Below the pieces are notes generated by a model. That model had not been told where the DNA came from, did not search any database, and was given only the letters and a program-made list of their open reading frames with translations. DNA of 8,020 bases from an uncultured Burkholderiales bacterium (lineage in GTDB: Bacteria > Pseudomonadota > Gammaproteobacteria > Burkholderiales > Burkholderiaceae_C), in the NCBI GenBank assembly GCA_903856875.1, contig CAIODE010000369.1:1-8020 (forward strand), given 5' to 3'. Each line of letters opens with the position of its first letter. Positions within the stretch are counted from its first letter, which is position 1. The position numbers were made by a program, and so were the translations under genes. Shown piece by piece: positions 6,732 through 8,020 of this stretch.

Positions 6732-8020
6732 ATGGCCTCCGCTCTCACCGACAAACTCTCGCAACTGGTTAAGCAGATCAGTGGACAAGCGCGGATCACG
6801 GAATCTAACGTGTCCGACATGCTGCGCGAGGTGCGCATGGCGCTCTTGGAAGCTGACGTGGCGCTGCCAGTCGTGCGAGATTTTATTGCCCGTGTGAAAG
6901 AAAAAGCCTTGGGCCAAGAGGTTCTGGGTTCTTTGAAGCCCGGCCAAGCCTTGGTGGCCATCGTCAACCGCGAGTTGGCTGCCACCATGGGCAACGGTGT
7001 GTCAGACATCAATCTGGCGGCGCAACCGCCTGCCGTGATCTTGATGGCGGGTTTGCAAGGTGCGGGTAAAACCACCACCACTGCCAAGTTGGCCAAGCAC
7101 CTGATCGAAAAGCGCAAGAAAAAAGTGCTCACAGTGTCGGGCGACGTTTACCGACCCGCGGCCATTGAGCAGTTGAAAACTGTCACGGCGCAAGCCGGCG
7201 CTGAGTGGTTTCCCAGCACGCCTGATCAAAAGCCTTTGGACATTGCGCGCGCCGCCATAGATTACGCGCGCAAACATTTCTTTGACGTGCTGTTGGTAGA
7301 TACAGCCGGTCGCTTGGCCATTGACGAAGCCTTGATGGCCGAAATTCGCGAACTGCACGCTGTTTTGAATCCGGTGGAAACCTTGTTTGTGGTGGATGCC
7401 ATGCAAGGTCAAGACGCTGCCAATACCGCCAAAGCATTCAGCGATGCGCTGCCACTCACCGGCATTGTGCTGACCAAAATGGATGGCGACTCACGCGGTG
7501 GCGCTGCTTTGTCAGTGCGTCAAATCACTGGCGCTCCCATCAAGTTTGCAGGTACCAGTGAAAAAATTGATGGCCTCGAAGTGTTTGATGCTGAGCGTCA
7601 TGCCGGCCGAATTTTGGGCATGGGCGACATCTTGGCCTTGGTTGAGCAAGTCACGGCAGGCATCGACATGGAGGCCGCCCAAAAAATGGCGGCCAAAGTT
7701 AAAAGCGGTGCGGGCTTTGATTTGAATGACTTCTTGGCACAAATTCAGCAGATGAAACAGATGGGTGGCTTGTCGAGCTTGATGGACAAATTGCCTTCCC
7801 AACTGGCGGCCAAAGCGGGCAACATGGATTTGGGCAAAGCAGAAAAAGACATGGCCCGCAAGCAGGGCATTATTCACAGCATGACGCTCAGGGAGCGCAG
7901 CAAGCCTGAGCTCATCAAGGCCACGCGCAAGCGCCGAATTGCCATGGGCGCAGGTGTTCAAGTGCAAGAGGTGAACCGCTTGCTCAAAGAGTTTGAGCAG
8001 ATGCAAGACATGATGAAAAA
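6732..8020 (+). CDS. ffh: Signal recognition particle GTPase Ffh, C-terminus cut by window
   Basis: Ffh binds 4.5S RNA and signal sequences of nascent membrane proteins and delivers ribosomes to FtsY at the inner membrane. The frame is open for 429 codons from ATG 6732 to the edge, so roughly the last 25-30 residues are missing. The N domain covers residues about 1-90. The G domain shows the P-loop GLQGAGKTTT (107-116), DVYRPAA (138-144), DTAGR (190-194), TKMDGD (248-253) and GTSEK (274-278). The Met-rich M domain begins near 330 and contains the RNA-binding RRIAMGAG (402-408 region), where GAG replaces the common GSG. An in-frame TGA at 6717 leaves only this ATG as start. The preceding bases (AAAAATTTTCTTT) contain no Shine-Dalgarno match, odd for an essential gene. 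It is divergent from the CcsA-like gene. Confidence 0.98.
   Translation, partial: MASALTDKLSQLVKQISGQARITESNVSDMLREVRMALLEADVALPVVRDFIARVKEKALGQEVLGSLKPGQALVAIVNRELAATMGNGVSDINLAAQPPAVILMAGLQGAGKTTTTAKLAKHLIEKRKKKVLTVSGDVYRPAAIEQLKTVTAQAGAEWFPSTPDQKPLDIARAAIDYARKHFFDVLLVDTAGRLAIDEALMAEIRELHAVLNPVETLFVVDAMQGQDAANTAKAFSDALPLTGIVLTKMDGDSRGGAALSVRQITGAPIKFAGTSEKIDGLEVFDAERHAGRILGMGDILALVEQVTAGIDMEAAQKMAAKVKSGAGFDLNDFLAQIQQMKQMGGLSSLMDKLPSQLAAKAGNMDLGKAEKDMARKQGIIHSMTLRERSKPELIKATRKRRIAMGAGVQVQEVNRLLKEFEQMQDMMK

Overview
The window reads as a chromosomal core-gene segment of a betaproteobacterium, most likely Burkholderiales/Comamonadaceae (Limnohabitans- or Rhodoferax-like). That placement rests on my recognition of the Ffh, NrdA and NrdB protein sequences, the long Ser/Pro/Ala-rich NrdB N-terminus and a Lys/Ala-rich histone H1-like gene beside nrdB. 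It was not tested by a database search. I see no mobile element, CRISPR array, tRNA or rRNA gene.

Layout from left to right. (1) Positions 1-53 hold the first 17 codons of a leftward histone H1-like gene with a strong ribosome binding site. (2) Positions 54-239 are non-coding and contain three consecutive inverted repeats that would fold as RNA at the 3' end of the nrd transcript. (3) nrdB (240-1442) and nrdA (1648-4557), both leftward, encode the small and large subunits of an aerobic class Ia ribonucleotide reductase. They are separated by an AT-rich gap of 205 bases. (4) Positions 4558-4987 hold the nrdA control region: two NrdR-type palindromes 32 bases apart, start to start, arranged around a good sigma-70 promoter. 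The rest of this gap is largely featureless. (5) A leftward, tightly packed three-gene cluster follows: a CcsA/YpjD-like membrane protein (5847-6653), a small membrane-anchored zinc-ribbon-like protein of the PP0621 type (5563-5850) and ampD (4988-5557). (6) ffh, the SRP GTPase, starts divergently at 6732 and runs off the right edge.

Functionally, nrdA and nrdB together supply dNTPs. NrdR repression at the nrdA promoter would tie their expression to nucleotide status. AmpD recycles anhydro-muropeptides. The CcsA-like protein resembles haem-handling membrane proteins and, as in E. coli where ypjD adjoins ffh, sits next to the SRP gene.

I do not see a new multi-gene system. The points most worth a second look are the densely folded nrdB-histone intergenic region, the tandem ATP-cone architecture of NrdA, the promoter/NrdR-box geometry, and the small zinc-ribbon gene coupled to its neighbour through an overlapping TTG start.
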